Shown here: one piece after another, positions 5,765 to 6,731 of the stretch
Numbering within the stretch: position 1 is the stretch's first letter
Layout: every line of letters starts with the position of its first letter
Assembly (NCBI GenBank): GCA_003225515.1
Contig: QIAK01000058.1
Location: 1 to 6,731, forward strand
Direction of reading: 5' to 3'
DNA: 6,731 nt
Source of the DNA: Acidobacteriota bacterium
GTDB taxonomy: Bacteria; Acidobacteriota; Terriglobia; Terriglobales; Acidobacteriaceae
Translations under genes and position numbers: made by a program
The notes under the pieces: model-generated
What the model was told of the DNA's origin: nothing
What the model saw: the letters and a program-made list of their open reading frames with translations, nothing else
Databases searched by the model: none

Positions 5765-6731
5765 TCATGGCTTCAGCCCCATGCGTTTCAGCAGATCGAT
5801 ATACCGCGGATCCGAGTGGAATGGATCCATCGTTTTGGTCGATTTTATGAGTTGCAGACTCTCCGCCTTCTGAGAAAATGCTTTGTCCAGCCACGCGAAA
5901 GTCTGATCTCTATCGCCGATATCAGCGTAGTAGAAAGCTATGAAGCCTGAATCCACATAGCGGCGCTGAGCCAGCTCTTTTTCCATCTCGATAATTCGAG
6001 TAATGGTTGGGCGAAATCCTAACTTCGCGTACACACGCGCCGCTTCTTCAGCGACGGCCAGGTCTTCGTGATCACCGGAAAGCGTCCCTGCCTTTTTCCA
6101 TTCCTCCAGCCACAAATCGTACTTCCCCATGTCGAGATAGACATTACTGAGATTGCTGTGGGCGCCCGCGTAACTTGGGTCCATGTCTATTGTCTTTTTA
6201 AAATGGTCCAAAGCCAAATCATACTGGCGCGCAGAGGCGTACCCGCCGCCGAGGTCGGTGTTGAATGTCAGGTTCAAAGGATCAATTTCCACGGCACGCT
6301 TGAACTGAACCAAAGCTTCTTCGTTGCGTGCCTGATACGACAAGAACAATCCATACCACTGGTGAGTGCTCCCGCTGTTCGGATCCAGTTCGAGAGCGTG
6401 CCGGAACTCCCGCTCAGCCGAGTCCCACTCCCACAGGTTCTGATAGGCGCCAGCCAGCACAGCATGTGCCTCAGCCAGTGCGTCATCGATCGCGAGCGCT
6501 TTTTGCGCCGCTGCGCGGGCCTTCGGAGCAACCTCATAGGCCGATACCGGAGCGTAATCAGAGAGCACGATATAGTAGCCAGCCAGCCCGGCGTAGGCCT
6601 GGGCGTAGTTAGGATCTTTCTCGATGGCCTGGTTGAAATAGTCCCTCGATTTTTCCAGTGAGTCCGGCGTTCGCTTTTCCCAGTAAAATCGGCCTTTGAG
6701 ATAAAGCTGGTAAGCCTCGGGATCCTTGGTC
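5765..6731 (-). CDS. TPR-repeat protein, partial (N-terminus beyond the window)
   Basis: The frame is open from the right edge to a stop at 5765-5767, giving the last 321 residues of a longer protein. Numbered from the edge, about six tetratricopeptide repeats cover residues 5-220, with typical endings such as FNQAIEKDP, FRHALELDP, FKRAVEIDP and FKKTIDMDP. TPRs form helical scaffolds that bind proteins. The tail has a WLDKAF segment and ends DPFHSDPRYIDLLKRMGLKP, a closing block seen in large acidobacterial TPR proteins whose N-terminus is a Ser/Thr kinase or a winged-helix DNA-binding domain. Which one is present cannot be told here. The GTG at 6568-6566 is not a true start, since TPR sequence continues upstream (AYAGLAGYYI precedes it). 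It converges on the hydrolase gene with a 10-bp gap. A signalling or regulatory role is inferred. Confidence 0.9.
   Translation of the reverse strand, partial: TKDPEAYQLYLKGRFYWEKRTPDSLEKSRDYFNQAIEKDPNYAQAYAGLAGYYIVLSDYAPVSAYEVAPKARAAAQKALAIDDALAEAHAVLAGAYQNLWEWDSAEREFRHALELDPNSGSTHQWYGLFLSYQARNEEALVQFKRAVEIDPLNLTFNTDLGGGYASARQYDLALDHFKKTIDMDPSYAGAHSNLSNVYLDMGKYDLWLEEWKKAGTLSGDHEDLAVAEEAARVYAKLGFRPTITRIIEMEKELAQRRYVDSGFIAFYYADIGDRDQTFAWLDKAFSQKAESLQLIKSTKTMDPFHSDPRYIDLLKRMGLKP

Noticed and set aside
5768..5780. GGCTTCAGCC palindrome near the TPR gene stop, resembling the 699-748 palindromes
   Set aside because: It is fully explained by the codons for the conserved C-terminal MGLKP and its stop, so it is probably coincidence.

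Overview
The window reads as chromosomal DNA of moderately high GC from a Gram-negative-type bacterium, most likely an Acidobacteriota member (Terriglobia-like). This rests on the style of the TPR protein at the right edge, the palindromic and octamer repeats between genes, and the mix of neighbours. It is an inference: no rRNA or other marker gene is present.

Left part (1-3505): a heat-shock module on the + strand. A near-consensus housekeeping promoter (TTGACA, 17 bp, TATGAT) starts at the left edge. It overlaps an inverted repeat that resembles HAIR, the operator of the heat-shock repressor HspR. A leader of about 130 nt leads to hsp20, which encodes a small heat-shock protein. After 197 bp packed with hairpins comes clpB, encoding the AAA+ disaggregase. 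The two proteins form a known functional pair: Hsp20 holds unfolding proteins in a loosened aggregate, and ClpB, working with DnaK, pulls them out. No strong separate promoter is visible before clpB, so co-transcription with partial termination is plausible.

Middle part (3506-4736): two genes on the - strand. A small four-helix membrane protein of unknown function converges on clpB with a 7-bp gap. Upstream of it lies a pirin-family bicupin with all four metal ligands. A terminator-like hairpin separates them.

Right part (4915-6731): a metallo-beta-lactamase-fold hydrolase of the lactonase-like type on the + strand, divergent from the pirin gene across 178 bp. It converges with a TPR-repeat protein on the - strand that runs off the right edge and so lacks its N-terminus here.

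No mobile element, CRISPR array, RNA gene or clearly new multi-gene system was seen. The most noteworthy signals are regulatory: the HAIR-like promoter, a 60-bp inverted repeat built from octamers just before clpB, and a hairpin cluster between hsp20 and clpB. No stretch longer than 300 bp lacks a gene.
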